A DNA stretch of 64,000 nt from Zoroaster sp. YZ-2022. Lineage: Eukaryota > Echinodermata > Asteroidea > Forcipulatida > Zoroasteridae. The position numbers and the translations under genes were made by a program. The DNA is taken from assembly GCA_029582265.1 (NCBI GenBank), contig CM055822.1, forward strand, positions 3,593,057 through 3,657,056, in the 5' to 3' direction. The stretch's first letter is position 1. The number at the start of each line of letters is the position of its first letter. The notes below the pieces were generated by a model. It saw only the letters and a program-made list of their open reading frames with translations. It did no database searches and was not told the DNA's origin. This document shows, in pieces, positions 10,937 to 23,343 of this stretch.

Positions 10937-12109
10937 TGTACATTATAAGTAAACATAAGCAGCAACTTGACTTACCTGGTTTACTACCTGACCAAAATCC
11001 TATTCCACGTGAAGCTACGAGGGTTGATGTTATGATGGTACTTATTCGCAGCCTCCTTGCATTCAACGGAAGTGCTACAAGTTTAGAATGCTGTTGTATA
11101 GATAACAAATTATAATCTGAAACACCTTTCGGGATGGAACCGGTGGTTGTAATGTATCTTATCTGTAATCATAGAATATTCGTTGCTCTACAGTATGTAT
11201 CTATAGCGATTCATTTTTTATCAAAGAATTATAGAAGTATAAATTCTTTATGTAAATTTGCCACACAAGATTAGACACTTGTTTATGGCATTGATACAGG
11301 TCCAAAGGTAGCTGTGAAATCAGACTGGTGGACTCTACTGGTAAATTGGACATTATTTTATACACAAATAACTCTGTTTAGGCCAGGGGTGGATCCAGTA
11401 ATCAGATTATTAACATTGTTATCATCATCATCATCATTATTGGCAGATCAATGCAACTGTGTACTAATGAGTCCCTCATGGTCTGTGGGTCTGGACCGGA
11501 GATAAATGAAGAGTCCAATACCACAGCTCGGCAGTGGACAAGTTTGCTTACAAGAATCGCAAAACAAAATGTTAAAAAAAATTCACAATTTGCTAATCAA
11601 ATATCAGGATAACCTTTAGATGGATAGCTAGCACAGACTGTTGTATTCACTAAAACCAAGGGCATAGAGCATGCCTAGTCTCAAATACTGCATTGCGTGT
11701 GTGTACAAATTTACGCATACACACGAAACTTCCAATAACGATCGCAGGCTTATTGCACCATTTGCCTATAGTTTCAGGCATGGTCACCCTTACGATGTCC
11801 TGACATATTTTTTAGAAGGTGCTGTCCATCTTATAGGTTATAATTATGTCTTTGCACCAGACTGCTGGTGGGTATGGTAGCTGACCACGAGGAAGTGAAA
11901 CAATTGAATGACACTACGGCTATGATGAACTAAATTGAATGAAATACACGTGTTAATTAAAAAGCTTTTACCTATTTCTTGTGTTTTCATTTCACACCTG
12001 ACTAACTTCTGCTCACTCTTGTGTTTATGTATTCATTTTGCCTTTGAGAAAGAACCTGCTAGGTTTGAAATGCAAGGCCAATAACCATTATTTTGCATTT
12101 ATACTACAG
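10937..12109. other. No gene seen
   Basis: Unremarkable AT-rich DNA with a short (ATC)n run at about 11425. Open frames are short and show no recognisable family. Confidence 0.5.
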
Positions 12110-12997
12110 GTAGGGTTTTCAGGTGAAAAATTATTCCTACACCAATATGCTCAATATTTATATCAAATTAAATGTCTTGATTAAAGAAATACAATGGTTT
12201 TTAAATCAAGAAAATCGGACGAGTAGTTTTTGAGGAATCCTGTTTTATTTAATCAAGTATACAGCATTCGATGAAGCGCGACTGTCCATACACTGTGTAC
12301 ATCCCTAATGACACCAAAACCGTTGAATCAGCCTACACACACCGTGATACACACGCACAACGTTCGTGCTCGTTTCCCTCATAAGAGCTTTTGAAAGGGT
12401 GTAAAAAATACACTCTCCGTTCAAAACTAAACAAAATTACGGCTCAAAACTTTCACATATGATAGAAAAGAGGTGTAAAATTCATTCAGATACCGCTCTT
12501 ACCTTTCAACTTGAAGATTTCACCTAAAAAAAAACGGTGTTTACTTTTTATCTCTTCGTAACTTCGGTTGTAGAGTAGTTATGGAGATCGAGCAAGCATG
12601 GGTATGTAAAGGAGCCCTTTGACTCAATAGGGAAACCCATTTTCATGTCAATCACAATGTACTCGGGCACAGAGACAGCTCCGAAGTGGATGCCCTCAGC
12701 ACAGCGTGGCAAATTTTACAGGCCGAATGCGCCCGATCTCGGAACACTTCGCGAAAGGCTGGGCGGGACGAGAGTGGTTCATTCATAAAAACCTAGCCTT
12801 TCGCACGTACTTCCGATTGTTATTTTATGTACATTGTTGGATAGCTGAGCCAATGAGCTATTAGTGTAAGATTTTGACAGGTAAAAGTAATATAATTTTT
12901 TGATTAAAAATTTTGATCACGGTTTTTTGTTGCAGGCGATGCGCTGTGCGTGTGGAGGGCTTCGCCCGGTCAAGCACGTACAAACTGAAAACCCTAC
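12110..12997. mobile_element. 888-bp GTAGGGTTTTCAG TIR element, copy 1
   Basis: Ends GTAGGGTTTTCAG and CTGAAAACCCTAC. The interior is more than 90% like the copy 96 bp downstream by eye, including GCTTTTGAAAGGGTGTAAAA and GGTGTTTACT segments. It has no transposase signature. The central frames are similar in both copies but short. Confidence 0.75.
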
Positions 12998-13093
12998 TTT
13001 AGGTGTCTTTTGGATGTCCCGTTTACTAAATGGACATCCTGTTTTTCAAAGAATAACTAGTTTGGATGGCCTATTTTCAAATCCTAGCTTATA

Positions 13094-14082
13094 GTAGGGT
13101 TTTCAGGTGAAAAATTATTCCTAAACCAATATTTTCAGAACTAATTACTACTCAATTGAGATTCCACATGGTGTCACCGCAATCAGTCTTACTTATCATC
13201 CTCACCATGCAAAGCTACAAGTTTTACCTATTTATATCAAATTAAAGGTCTTGATGAAAGAAATACAATGGTTTTTAAATCAAGAAAATCGGACGAGTAG
13301 TTTTTGAGGAATCCTGTTTTATTTAATCAAGTATACAGCATTCGATGAAGCCCGACTGTCCATACACTGTGTCCATCCCTAATCGTACCAAAACCGTTGA
13401 ATCAGCCTACACACACCGTGATACACACACACAGCGTTCATGCTCGTTTTCCTCATAAGAGCTTTTGAAAGGGTGTAAAAAAATACACTCTCCGCTCAAA
13501 ACTAAACACAATTACGGTTCAAAACTTTCACATATGATAGAAAAGAGGTGTAAAATTCATTCAGACACCGCTCTTACCTTTCAACTTGAAGATTTCACCT
13601 CGAAAAACGGTGTTTACTGTTTATCTCTTCGTAACTTCGGTTGTAGAGTAGTTATGGAGATCGAGCAAGCATGGGTATGTAAAGGAGCCCTTTGACTCAA
13701 TAGCGAAACCCGTTTGCATGTCAATCACAATGTACTCGGGTGCGGAGACACCTTCGAAGTGGATGCCCTCAGCAGAGCGCGGCAAATTTTACGGGCCGAA
13801 TGCACCCGATCTCGGAACACTTCGCGAAAGGCTGGGCGGGACGAGAGTGGTTCATTCATAAAAACCTAGGCTTTCGCACATACTTCAGATTGTTATTTTA
13901 TGTACATTGTTGGATAGCTGAAACTATAAGCTTTCCAATAAGCTACATGTATTACATGTAAGATTTCGACAGGTAAAAGTAGTAACAAAATTTTGATTTA
14001 ACATTTTGATATTTTTTGTTGGGGGCGATGCGCTGTGCGTGTGGAGGGCTTCGGTCAAGCACGTACGAACTGAAAACCCTAC
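13094..14082. mobile_element. 989-bp GTAGGGTTTTCAG TIR element, copy 2
   Basis: Same ends and orientation as copy 1, flanked by TTATA on both sides. An extra segment of about 100 bp at 13124-13226 is shared with 1538-1682, so the two copies differ by a gain or loss of that module. Confidence 0.75.
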
Positions 14083-14500
14083 TTATAGTTATATACTGTA
14101 GACAATGGAGGCAGAATTTCACATAAATTCCCTTAATTTACACACACACACCTACCTGATAATGTTCACTACCTGCAGTCCTGTGATTCAGTGTAAATGG
14201 AATACCACAAAGTGTTTTTCCAGTACAGGCTCAAATTACACAAACCACAAATTTCTACGTAATGTACAGTGTACTAACTATTGTATGCACTTCCATTCAG
14301 TAAAGGCCTAGAACACTAGCCCAAAGGTCTATAGTTCAATGTGTATACCTTGTAGTGTGGGATAGATGTAAAAATAGATGAACCTTGTTATACAGTATAA
14401 GCTACATAGTGTACTATGTACTATGTACAGTGTACATGTACATGTACAGTACAGTGTACAGATATGTGGCAGGTGTTGTGTCACCTAAGGCCAGTTTTCC

Positions 14501-14660
14501 CCAATCAGAATCTACTGATATCCTCATTGGGAGAATAGGATTTCAATCAGGGTAAAAGTATCTCCCAATTTGGATAATATATTTGACAATGTCAACTATC
14601 CCAATTGGGATGAAATTTTTTTCTGATTGAAAAGATTCTCCCAATGAGGATACTAATAGA
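14501..14660. repeat. Palindromic CCCAATTGGGAT word element
   Basis: TATCCTCATTGGGAGAAT (14518) and its exact inverse (14634-14651) bracket a centre containing TCTCCCAATTTGG and TCCCAATTGGGAT. CAATCAG/CTGATTG lie in mirrored positions. Confidence 0.65.
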
Positions 14661-15234
14661 CCCCTTGACTGTCCCCCCCCCAACAACCCTAAAATAAAAT
14701 AAAATAAATAAAAAAATTAATAAAATAAAAAAAATTGTTTTTTGTAGTGATCACCTGTTTTTGGTATAACAAATGTACGTGTACTAGTTTGTCCCTGCTT
14801 GAAAAAATTCACTTTTCATTATTAAAAAAAAATTGTTTCATCAGTCTAATCCTCATTCTAGCAAGCACATCTATACTGAGACGCAATAGAAACTTACCAC
14901 TTTTTCGACCTTAAATTATCAGTAATCACAATGCACAAATGTAATATGTGCACTCGCGGTGAAGTGGATATAACAGATGGGATCAAGTACAGTGGACAAA
15001 ACGTGGACATTTCCTCATTAAAATGCCAACATTTCTAATCCAAATTGTTGTGTTGTCTTATTTTGAACCATTACAATTTTATGCTAATTCCAAAACAAGT
15101 GGTAAGTTTCTATTGCGTCTCAGTATATATACGTTCCTTGCTTCCAGGAGTTTTAATAATGGGTTTATGCGTCAATGAAACAAGGAACATTACACATGTG
15201 AAAAAGAAATGCATTCTGACAATATACATGTAAG

Positions 15235-15879
15235 GGCAATTCTATGGTTACTCACGTTACATTTTTGAGGTATTAGGCCCACTCATAATGCGATAATTTC
15301 CTTAGTAAATATATTTCACTGATCATTTTTTCACAATAGTTGCATTATACCCAGGCATTACTCGGCACAAAAAAAATAATTTTAGAATTTTGTTATATGT
15401 ACGCTACATAAGAGAAGAATGATGGTTACTCACATCACACTTTTTGAACATGCATAAAATATAGTTTTTCTCTTATATAGCGTACATATAACATTTAATT
15501 ATTTTTTGTGCTGAGTAAGGTCTAGGTATGCAACTATACTGTGAAAAAACCTGATGAGTGAAATATATATTATGGCATTAACCAGTTCGCGTCGGGAATA
15601 AACAAGTTTTTCCGGGCCCCTGTGGCGGGTTTCTTTTTCCCACACACACATTAATGGAAGCTTCCACAGCGGGTGGCCGGCACTTCCGAGCATGTCACCG
15701 TACACGCGTGGCTCAACCGACCATGCATACAAATATTCCGGAGTTTCCTACGGTGTGTTTAGACGCTCTCCGATCCGCGGTGCAAAAATAAATTGCGTGT
15801 ATACACGGCCTCCGACGTGAACTGGTTAAGAGTGGGCCAAAAACCTCAAAAATGTAATGTGAGTAACCATGGAATTGCC
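15235..15879. mobile_element. Foldback element with arms of about 190 bp
   Basis: GGCAATTCTATGGTTACTCA at the left is mirrored by TGAGTAACCATGGAATTGCC at the right. The match continues through AATGTAACGTG, GGCCCACTC, TTTCACTGATCA, GGCACAAAAA and TTATATGTACGCTA to a loop at about 15425-15450. The right arm is interrupted at TTAA by the 15578-15829 element; removing it restores the palindrome. Confidence 0.8.
15578..15829. mobile_element. TTAA-CCAGTTCGCGTCGG element, copy 1
   Basis: TTAA flanks. Ends CCAGTTCGCGTCGG and CCGACGTGAACTGG. The GC-richer 244-bp body is shared with 29036-29286 and, truncated, with 30612-30779. Confidence 0.88.
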
Positions 15880-15885
15880 TATATA

Positions 15886-16165
15886 TACACTCACTGGCCA
15901 AAAGTATTGCAACATGAATTTGTACGAGACATTGCCTAGACGGATATGGCCGCAATTATCAGGTCACGTGGTTACCCGACAAAGTATTGAAGGACTTTGT
16001 TTCCGAGCAAGAACAGTAAAAAAGAACATTGACTTCAAAACACCTGGCACTTTCAAGAAGTCTTAAGTAGTGTAAATAAAATAAAATAAATTATTGTAAC
16101 ACAGTTCTCCAAACTGAACTTTGGTGTGAATTTCAATGTTGCAATACTTATGGCCAGTGAGTGTA
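15886..16165. mobile_element. Tc1/mariner-like MITE
   Basis: TA on both sides. Inverted ends CACTCACTGGCCAAAAGTAT and ATACTTATGGCCAGTGAGTG, extending to TTGCAACAT. The CACTCACTGGCC terminus is common among Tc1-like elements. The 280-bp interior (TTTCCGAGCAAGAACAGTAA) has no full transposase. Confidence 0.85.
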
Positions 16166-16169
16166 TATA

Positions 16170-17180
16170 TTTTTTTAAATAATGACGAGAACCTAATAAT
16201 CGACTTTCATTGGCCTAAAAACAAACACAAACATGACAAACGTGAAGCAAATTTATGTAAATCAATGTTTAAAGGATTGCACAATATATATGTACATCTA
16301 CTGGAGTGTCACTGTATAAAGGAATTAATGTACCTGCCCCAGACATGAGTGAAGACATTTTAGTATCTGTTAGAGTTGGGATGTTTACACATTTATGCAT
16401 GTACATGAAAAAAAAATCACTAAACGTTTCAAATTATATATATATAATAATTATACAACCAGAAATTTCGGAGGATGTTTTGTGCCAAGCTTCAATTGGA
16501 TATGTGCCTAAATAACTAGATGAATGAATCCCCCAGTGCCTAGATTCTATCGTTAACGCTTTCAGCATGTGTCCAGAAAAAATAGTAGGCCAATAATTTA
16601 TAATTATTTTGAATCTGTACTATTTAAAAAAAATTTGTATTGCCGTATTTTAGATTATTTTCCATACTAAATACGGACAATCTATCTGTATCATGCGATT
16701 TATTAGTGATATAATAATCATTTACATGTGTACAGGGTTTGTGTCAAAATGTGTACACATTTTGCAAATTAAACCACTAACCAGTTAAAAATGATTCTAT
16801 TGATTTTTGGGAGGGGGGGGGGGGGTACAGAAAGCAAAAACTATCTTTAAAATCCACATTTATGATGGTTTTTGGACTTTATTTCCCTTCTAAAAAAAAT
16901 CCTCCCCTTCAAAAAATAGAAGGATCCTATTATAGTTGCCACTGCGCATGTACAATGACTGTGTTGGTCACTAATGGGTGAGTTGACAAGATCAGACTGA
17001 CATGACTGAGGAAGTCATCGTATACCAAAAATGCCTGATTTTTCATGAAATAAATATCCTGGAATAATTTGAAGTATGTCCATCATAATCCATATGTTCT
17101 CCACCTTACTAGGTAGGTAAGATTACATTATTGGTTATAATGAATGAGAAAAAGTAACGGTTGGATACGACATTTTACCC
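16170..17180. other. No gene seen
   Basis: AT-rich, with a G run at about 16813. No exon-like segment recognised. Confidence 0.5.
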
Positions 17181-17184
17181 ATTA

Positions 17185-17462
17185 TTAACCCTAACCACCC
17201 CAAATCCTCCAAGGGGCACCATTTGGAAAAATTCAGCACTGTTGGAAACTGGTACTTTCACCTCTTCAAATGGGCCATAAGTGCTGAATATGAAAGATCA
17301 ACGAAAATGCATGGTGCATTTTGAAGATAAGGGCATGTTTCCAAAAGTGCACTGATGGATTTTGGAGGATTCAGGAAGGTTCATACTCATAGCCAGAATA
17401 CCTAGGGGGTTAGGGTTCAGGAAGGTTCCTGGTCAGAATACCTCTAAGGGGGTTAGGGTTAA
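17185..17462. mobile_element. TTAA-CCCTAACC element
   Basis: TTAA-CCCTAACCACCCC at the left; GGTTAGGG-TTAA at the right, with a second internal GGTTAGGG. The body (AATCCTCC, CAGCACTGTTGGAAACTGGT, GTGCATTTTGAAGATAAGGG) matches 38461-38735 in reverse. Confidence 0.85.
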
Positions 17463-19250
17463 TACACAAAATGTGTTACAAAATTCACAATAGCTTTTAT
17501 CAAAATTCAAGATTTGCTATACAAAATACACACACAAATATTTTTGCCTAAAAATTTGGCTATGCGAAATCATTCACTGGCTATTAGGCCTAAAGGTGCA
17601 CTCATTAATAACCGCTGATTATTCTTATTTGCCATTTTCAGGAATTGCTGTTTCCAGATGGCAACTTGACGAAACAATTCCTGTTTTCTCTAAGATAAAT
17701 GCACTTCAGATACCAACCAACCAAGTTAGCTTAAGATAATCATTGGTTAATTTGATAATCTGGTAGGCCTAGTGATTTCCTATTAAATGATATACTTTCC
17801 TTTAAGTTTAATTATCAGATTCAGATTATTAAATTATTATCAAAAAAAATTATTTTTTCGTCTGAAGTGCTTTCATTTTAGGAATTTTTTTTTCTATATG
17901 TATATGTTTATATTTACAAAAAGTTGCTATATCCTCAATTTACCCTAAATGACGCACCTAAGGTTATATAATCAACTGGACGGTAACTTACAAATGAAAT
18001 TAGCAGTTTGGTGTTTCAGTTTGTTTCAGTGAAGGATTCTCTTGTAAAATGCGGAATTTCAATGCATGATCATACGCGTGGACGTCTTGAGTGCCATTTT
18101 TTGAGACGCACAGAATTGTAGTCATCAGAAAATTGATGTTGGTATAATGACTCACCCCCAAACTGTTAAAGTTCATGGTGGCACAGAAAATGTACCCAAA
18201 AAGAAAAACAGTTGAATCATGTTTCATCTTATTCCAGATGGTTGCAAAATTGTTTTTAATCTTGAAAATAAATATATTGTTTTCGATTTAAAAAAAAAAA
18301 ATGGTATAAGTTGGAGAAGCTCTCAAAACTTTTAATCAATATTCTTGAAAGACCAATAAAATGGAAGGTGGTTAAAATTTTTGCAAAAAATGCTGTTAAC
18401 ATTTTGTAAAAATGCTGTTAACATTTTGTCAAATAAAAGATTTCTTTTCATAACCATATTAATGTTTCATTTTCTCAATAATTTTACACTACCGTCGAAA
18501 TAAACACCAACGAATGAAGTAGTCTTCGTTCGCTTCTTCTAAGGAATGTGTCCATTTTGAGGATCAGTATTTCTTTAAAAAATTATTGCTTGTTGATGGC
18601 ATAGAACAATAAAATTACAGATGTTCGTGAAAAAAAATTGAGGTCATGTAAATCTCTTACTATTTGTATCTAGTAAAATCAGTGGTTAAACAACTTTTTC
18701 CACTTTCACAAGCTCTAACTTTCCAGTAAATCATACAATTTCACTATAATTTTGATTTCTGTAACAAGCACGACTTAGGTAAGTTTATGCAACCAGTAAT
18801 ATGCCATAGTTTTGTAAGTTTTCCGAGAAATGCTAAGCCAAAAGTAGGTGCGTCATTTCACGAGTGCGGCGAATTACGTACATGGACGATAAAATATAAA
18901 CGTAAAAACTTTTTTTTTCAAAAATTTTCAAAAACGAGAGCAGCTTTTGTGATGATAACAGAAATAGATTTGTTTTATAACAGTTATTTATTTAAAACTA
19001 ACTTAGAGTTGAACCTTTAAAGGTTAGCAGAAATTAAAAATGATGACGGGTAAGCAATAACTTTTTGGTTTCAACTAACGTGTTAACTAATTTTTAGCAG
19101 ACGACAGATAGGTACATGTATGTTTAAAATCATATGGCCGGCATAAGGCTTAGCTCACAAAACAAAAGATCGTGCACAAATTAATTTTGAAAAATCTCCT
19201 AAATTACTGCTGCAGCAATGGCGTTTACCCACCTTATTCATAATATATCG
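17463..19250. other. Intergenic or first-intron DNA with dispersed repeats
   Basis: No coding signal. The segment at about 17690-17830 (CTAAGATAAATGCACTTCAG, TTAATTTGATAATCT) resembles 19960-20020, 29780-29890 and 55965-56045, an old dispersed repeat. Confidence 0.45.
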
Positions 19251-19259
19251 CCATCTTAC

Positions 19260-19358
19260 CAGAATACTCCCTGTTCTGGCAATATCTTTTCGTAGATATT
19301 CTGTTACAAATCGCTGCAACGATTTAAAAGAAATTTTCACACTAGCGGCCGCCATCAT
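19260..19358 (-). CDS. Candidate alternative first exon with mitochondrial-type leader
   Basis: An ATG in good context (ACAACAATGATGG) opens 33 codons ending at a GTAAGA donor (19259) in phase 0. The peptide is Ala-rich at the start, then basic and amphipathic (SVKISFKSLQRF, YLRKDIARTG) with no acidic cluster, like a mitochondrial presequence. The next minus-strand gene is RMDN, whose first recognised exon has in-phase acceptors just upstream of its ATG. Joining them would give a leader of the kind found on human RMDN1. The link is inference: the intron would be about 10.3 kb and further small exons could lie between. It could instead begin another gene or be spurious. Confidence 0.4.
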
Positions 19359-20026
19359 TGTTGTGGTGTACGTTGCTGTGCCTCTTCCATAGTATATAGC
19401 ACACTTTAATTTATTGCTGAAGCACCAGACTATAGATATATTTTGACAAACAGAGGGCGCCTTTTATATTTAAAGCATTATTATAATTTCGGTCGGGTTA
19501 AAATGATATTGAAGTGAAAAAATCGCCAACAATCCAACAATCTCAAATACTTCCTGTAAAAGGCCTATATTACAAATTAAAGGCTGAAAGCTATTCACCT
19601 TAACAAAACTTGACACCTTTGTGCTGTGGCCATGTTTGCCCCATTCCCAGTTACAGGTTACCAGCGGGTTACAATTAAAGCATTAATATTTTGATAACCA
19701 ATCCATCAAAATTTTAATTTTCCTATTAGCCTCGATTTGGTCAAGTGCATTTCTGTGGGAGAAAAAAAATTGATGCAATGTGATACAAAAGGTGTATTGT
19801 CCACCCACATGGTGAATAGTCAATTCATTTCAATTCAAAATATTATTTATTTTTGTGCATTGTAAATATATACATGAAATACTGTTTGCTGTTGATTAAT
19901 ATGCAATTAATGGATGATAGAACTAGGGATATTGAAAGGATATAACATCAGATTATCAAATTAATAAATCTAAAAGCATACTTGGCGTAAAGTTGGTACA
20001 AGTATCAATCATCCTGAAGTGCTTTC

Positions 20027-20254
20027 TTAAAGGGACAATGTCATCATGATCAGAGCAGACTTTCAACATGGCATGGAATCGGTGTCCTAGTTCAAGATGA
20101 ACACAGTGACTGAAAATTACTGCCTCATTTATGCAGCAGCAATGGTAATATGACCTTGTAATTCATGTGGGGAATTTTTTTTAGTTATTGAGTTAATCTA
20201 AAACTAGCATTCCGATTCCATGTCCTGTTGATCGCAACGATATTGTCCCTTTAA
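20027..20254. mobile_element. TTAA-AGGGACAAT MITE (Kolobok-like ends)
   Basis: TTAA flanks. AGGGACAATGTC at the left and GATATTGTCCCT at the right. Inner words TGGAATCGG and CCGATTCCA are also inverted. The AGGG start plus TTAA resembles the THAP-containing element at 48199. Confidence 0.75.
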
Positions 20255-23099
20255 TAGAGACAAGTTGTTGAATTTACAAAAAAGTTGCCATCTTGCACTG
20301 TTTTGTATACGTACAAAAGTAAACGTACAAAATGTAATAGTTTTTGGTTGTTTTCTCAAAAATGTGACCACCCACCAGTTACTTTCTTGACAACTATATA
20401 TTTGGGATTATCTTAGTAAGTTTGTTAATTGGGGGGGGACCTGGGGGGGGGGGGAAATTTCCCCCACAAATTTCCAGTGCCCCCAGGTTCCCCCATGAAA
20501 AATCCTCATAGTGACCCAAAAAACAGAAAAGAAAAGGGAAAAACCCATACCACCTGCCTGCCTGCCCTTTAATACGAGAAAGGTCAATGGGGGAGGAGGT
20601 TCCCACCATTAAATTCAAATTTCTAAGAAAAGAAAATAAGGGATCCCAGCGCCACCAAAATATCACCATACCTCCTCTGAAATCCCCCCCCGGGTCCAAA
20701 TACAGGCTACAACCGTGTATACCGGTGCTTCCCTTCTGAAGCATAAATACCACTGAACACAAAAAAAGAAACACATCTGACACCACATATCAACAGAATG
20801 GGCTATTCTAGTATATTTTTATTAATTTTTACTAAAGAAAAAGGCAGCGTAACCGTGGTAACACCTTTGTCTACAGCGACATACATCTGTAATAATAATT
20901 CAAATCTCACAGTCAATGGAAAAATGGGTTTTCTGAATACTCAGTTAAATATCAATAGCGCTGTGCTGGTTTTTCTAATATAATACAAGATGTTGGATCG
21001 GTTTTCACCCGTCACACTGACATGAAATGACACAAACAGACGAGAGTTGGTTTCTATGACAACAGTAGTGCACAGGTAGTTTTTAGGAAAAAGTTATGAA
21101 AAAACGGTTATTTCTTGAGCAACAGTTAATTTTACATTTGATGATCTTGATTTCACTGTGCAATATAGCTTTTCTTAAGTCTCTAATTCTTTCCGTACAA
21201 TCCGTACACAATAAATTACACTCAGATTAAGAAATGACCTGGCAAAACCATGGCTACATTAACTTTGAATAAACTTTAATATGATATTTATTTTAATATG
21301 ATACACACTCTGCTTTCAGTTAATCCAACAGCTCAGATTTAATATAAATCTCATATTTTGTCATTCACAAAAACTGAACTGATCACACAATGACCAATTA
21401 AAACATATTAGTACAATGAATTCCATCGCTAAAAGCACAGTTTGAATCGTTATTCCCAATGCGACTACCTGTGCACAACTGGTCTGTATACAAAATACCC
21501 AACTTTCGTTTCTTATCTTATTTATTGACAAAAGCACTGCACATGTGCATTATTTTTAGTCCACTCACAATTTTTTTTTTGCTACAAGATTTTTTATTTT
21601 TTAAATATTTATATATAAATTGTGTGGGCAGCTAGTGCTGTCATAGCTACTCTGAACAAAAACAGCTGCTTACTCAAAGCTAGAAGTAACAATACCAATA
21701 CAATATTGTGAGAGAGTTTTCTGTCTCATCTTAAAGTATGTTTACTTTTACAGTCTCGTCTTATTGCTCGTACCTATGATGTGCAAGGGGTGTGTCTACA
21801 GCCAGACCACAATGAATGGAATCTAATGGAGATCAGACTGGAAATGGTTTCAGTGTAGAATAAACCAAGTATATAAAACATATGGAGAATATGTTTGGAG
21901 GAGGAAAACAAATTGGATTTAAAGATCGGAAAAAAGAAAACTGAGAGATTGTTTTGAGAAAAAATAAAATAGTCATAGATAGGAAGAGGCAGAACACAGA
22001 AACGTCCATGGTCGAATGAGGTAATTTTGTCAATTGATGTGGTTGTTGAAGTCAAGGCTGGCACAGTGAACAGCCAGAACTGTTGACAAAAACACCAGCC
22101 AGTTCATGCTTTGTCATCAATTCGTCATCAATATGTTTAACTTCTGTGAATTATTTACATTGAATCTCGGTTTCTGACATCACAATTCAGTATGTGTTCA
22201 TGTTTGTTTAGAAGTATCAACTGGCTTTATGACCATATCAACATGTATACAGACAGCATAAAACAGACAAGCATACATAATCTTTTTTTCTTGATTGATG
22301 TTATGAGGACCAAAAATACTGCGGGGGACAGAGAAACATGTTTGTCCCTTTTTAATCCTCTTTCAAAGGATAAAATGTCCTACCAACTCGATGTTTGATA
22401 ACCAACTGATGCTCAGACAAACGTACAGACAGCAAGACACAAACATACAGACAAGTAGATGTATGACAGACTGCAAACAAAAAAGTTTCAAGACCGAGAT
22501 ATTTTTATGTACAAAATTCATTTGTATCTGGTTTTCTTGAGGAATTGTGTAACTGTAAGCACACAAAACTTTACAGAATGCCACATAAATGTTATGTAGA
22601 AAATTTATTTTCTTCTTGAAGAATTGTATAAATGTAAGCACAAATAACTTGACAGAATGCCTATATAGATTTCACATTTGTTTCTTGTTTTCATAAACAC
22701 TGTACCTTGACAGAAAGCCTTGGTCATTTTACCAAATTTGAGTTTTGAATTGCACACTGACGTTTGATGAACAAAAACAAACAGCAAACACAAAACATCA
22801 TGAAAACCACTGCTGGATAACATTAGAGTGACAGACACACAGTCAACTGAAAATGGAAATCTAAAGAAAAATTGACAAATGAGGAACAGATAAAGTGGAT
22901 ATTTGTTGGTGGATCTATGGTTGCAGATGTGCAAATCTTATTTTGCAGATTTGTTTTTGTTGTATCATACTAATTAATGACAAACAATAGGAAAACATCT
23001 AGATTGTCTGCAGAATCTTGTAAAATCTTTTCCAGCAAAATTACTTGCTGAAGAATTGGTCCCAAGTTCCTTGAAACATTAAAACAAAAATAAAGGCAA

Positions 23100-23343
23100 C
23101 AGGGGTGCGTTCCGCTTGCGCGAACGTTGCAAACATTTGCCAACGTTTGCAAACAATTTCGAGTGGAACCAATTGTGCGCCCGCCAACGTTGGCGAATGT
23201 TAGCAACAGACGGAGAACACAGTTTTGAGGTGTTCGCGGTTCTGCGAACATTGAGACACAATCGATTCCACTTTGACCCATCCGTCCCCAAACGTTTGCG
23301 TGAACGTTTGTGATACGTTCGCGCAAGCGGAACGCAGTCCCTG
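23100..23343. mobile_element. CAGGG-ended, CGAACGTT word-repeat TIR element
   Basis: GCGTTCCGCTTGCGCGAACG at the left is exactly mirrored at the right; the outer ends are CAGGGGT and AGTCCCTG. The interior repeats CAACGTT, AACGTTTGC and GTTCGC in both orientations. No target duplication is clear. CpG-rich compared with its surroundings. Confidence 0.8.

Noticed and set aside
20394..20786. 130-codon minus-strand open frame
   Set aside because: Composition follows G and C runs (Gly/Pro), with no recognisable family and no splice partners.
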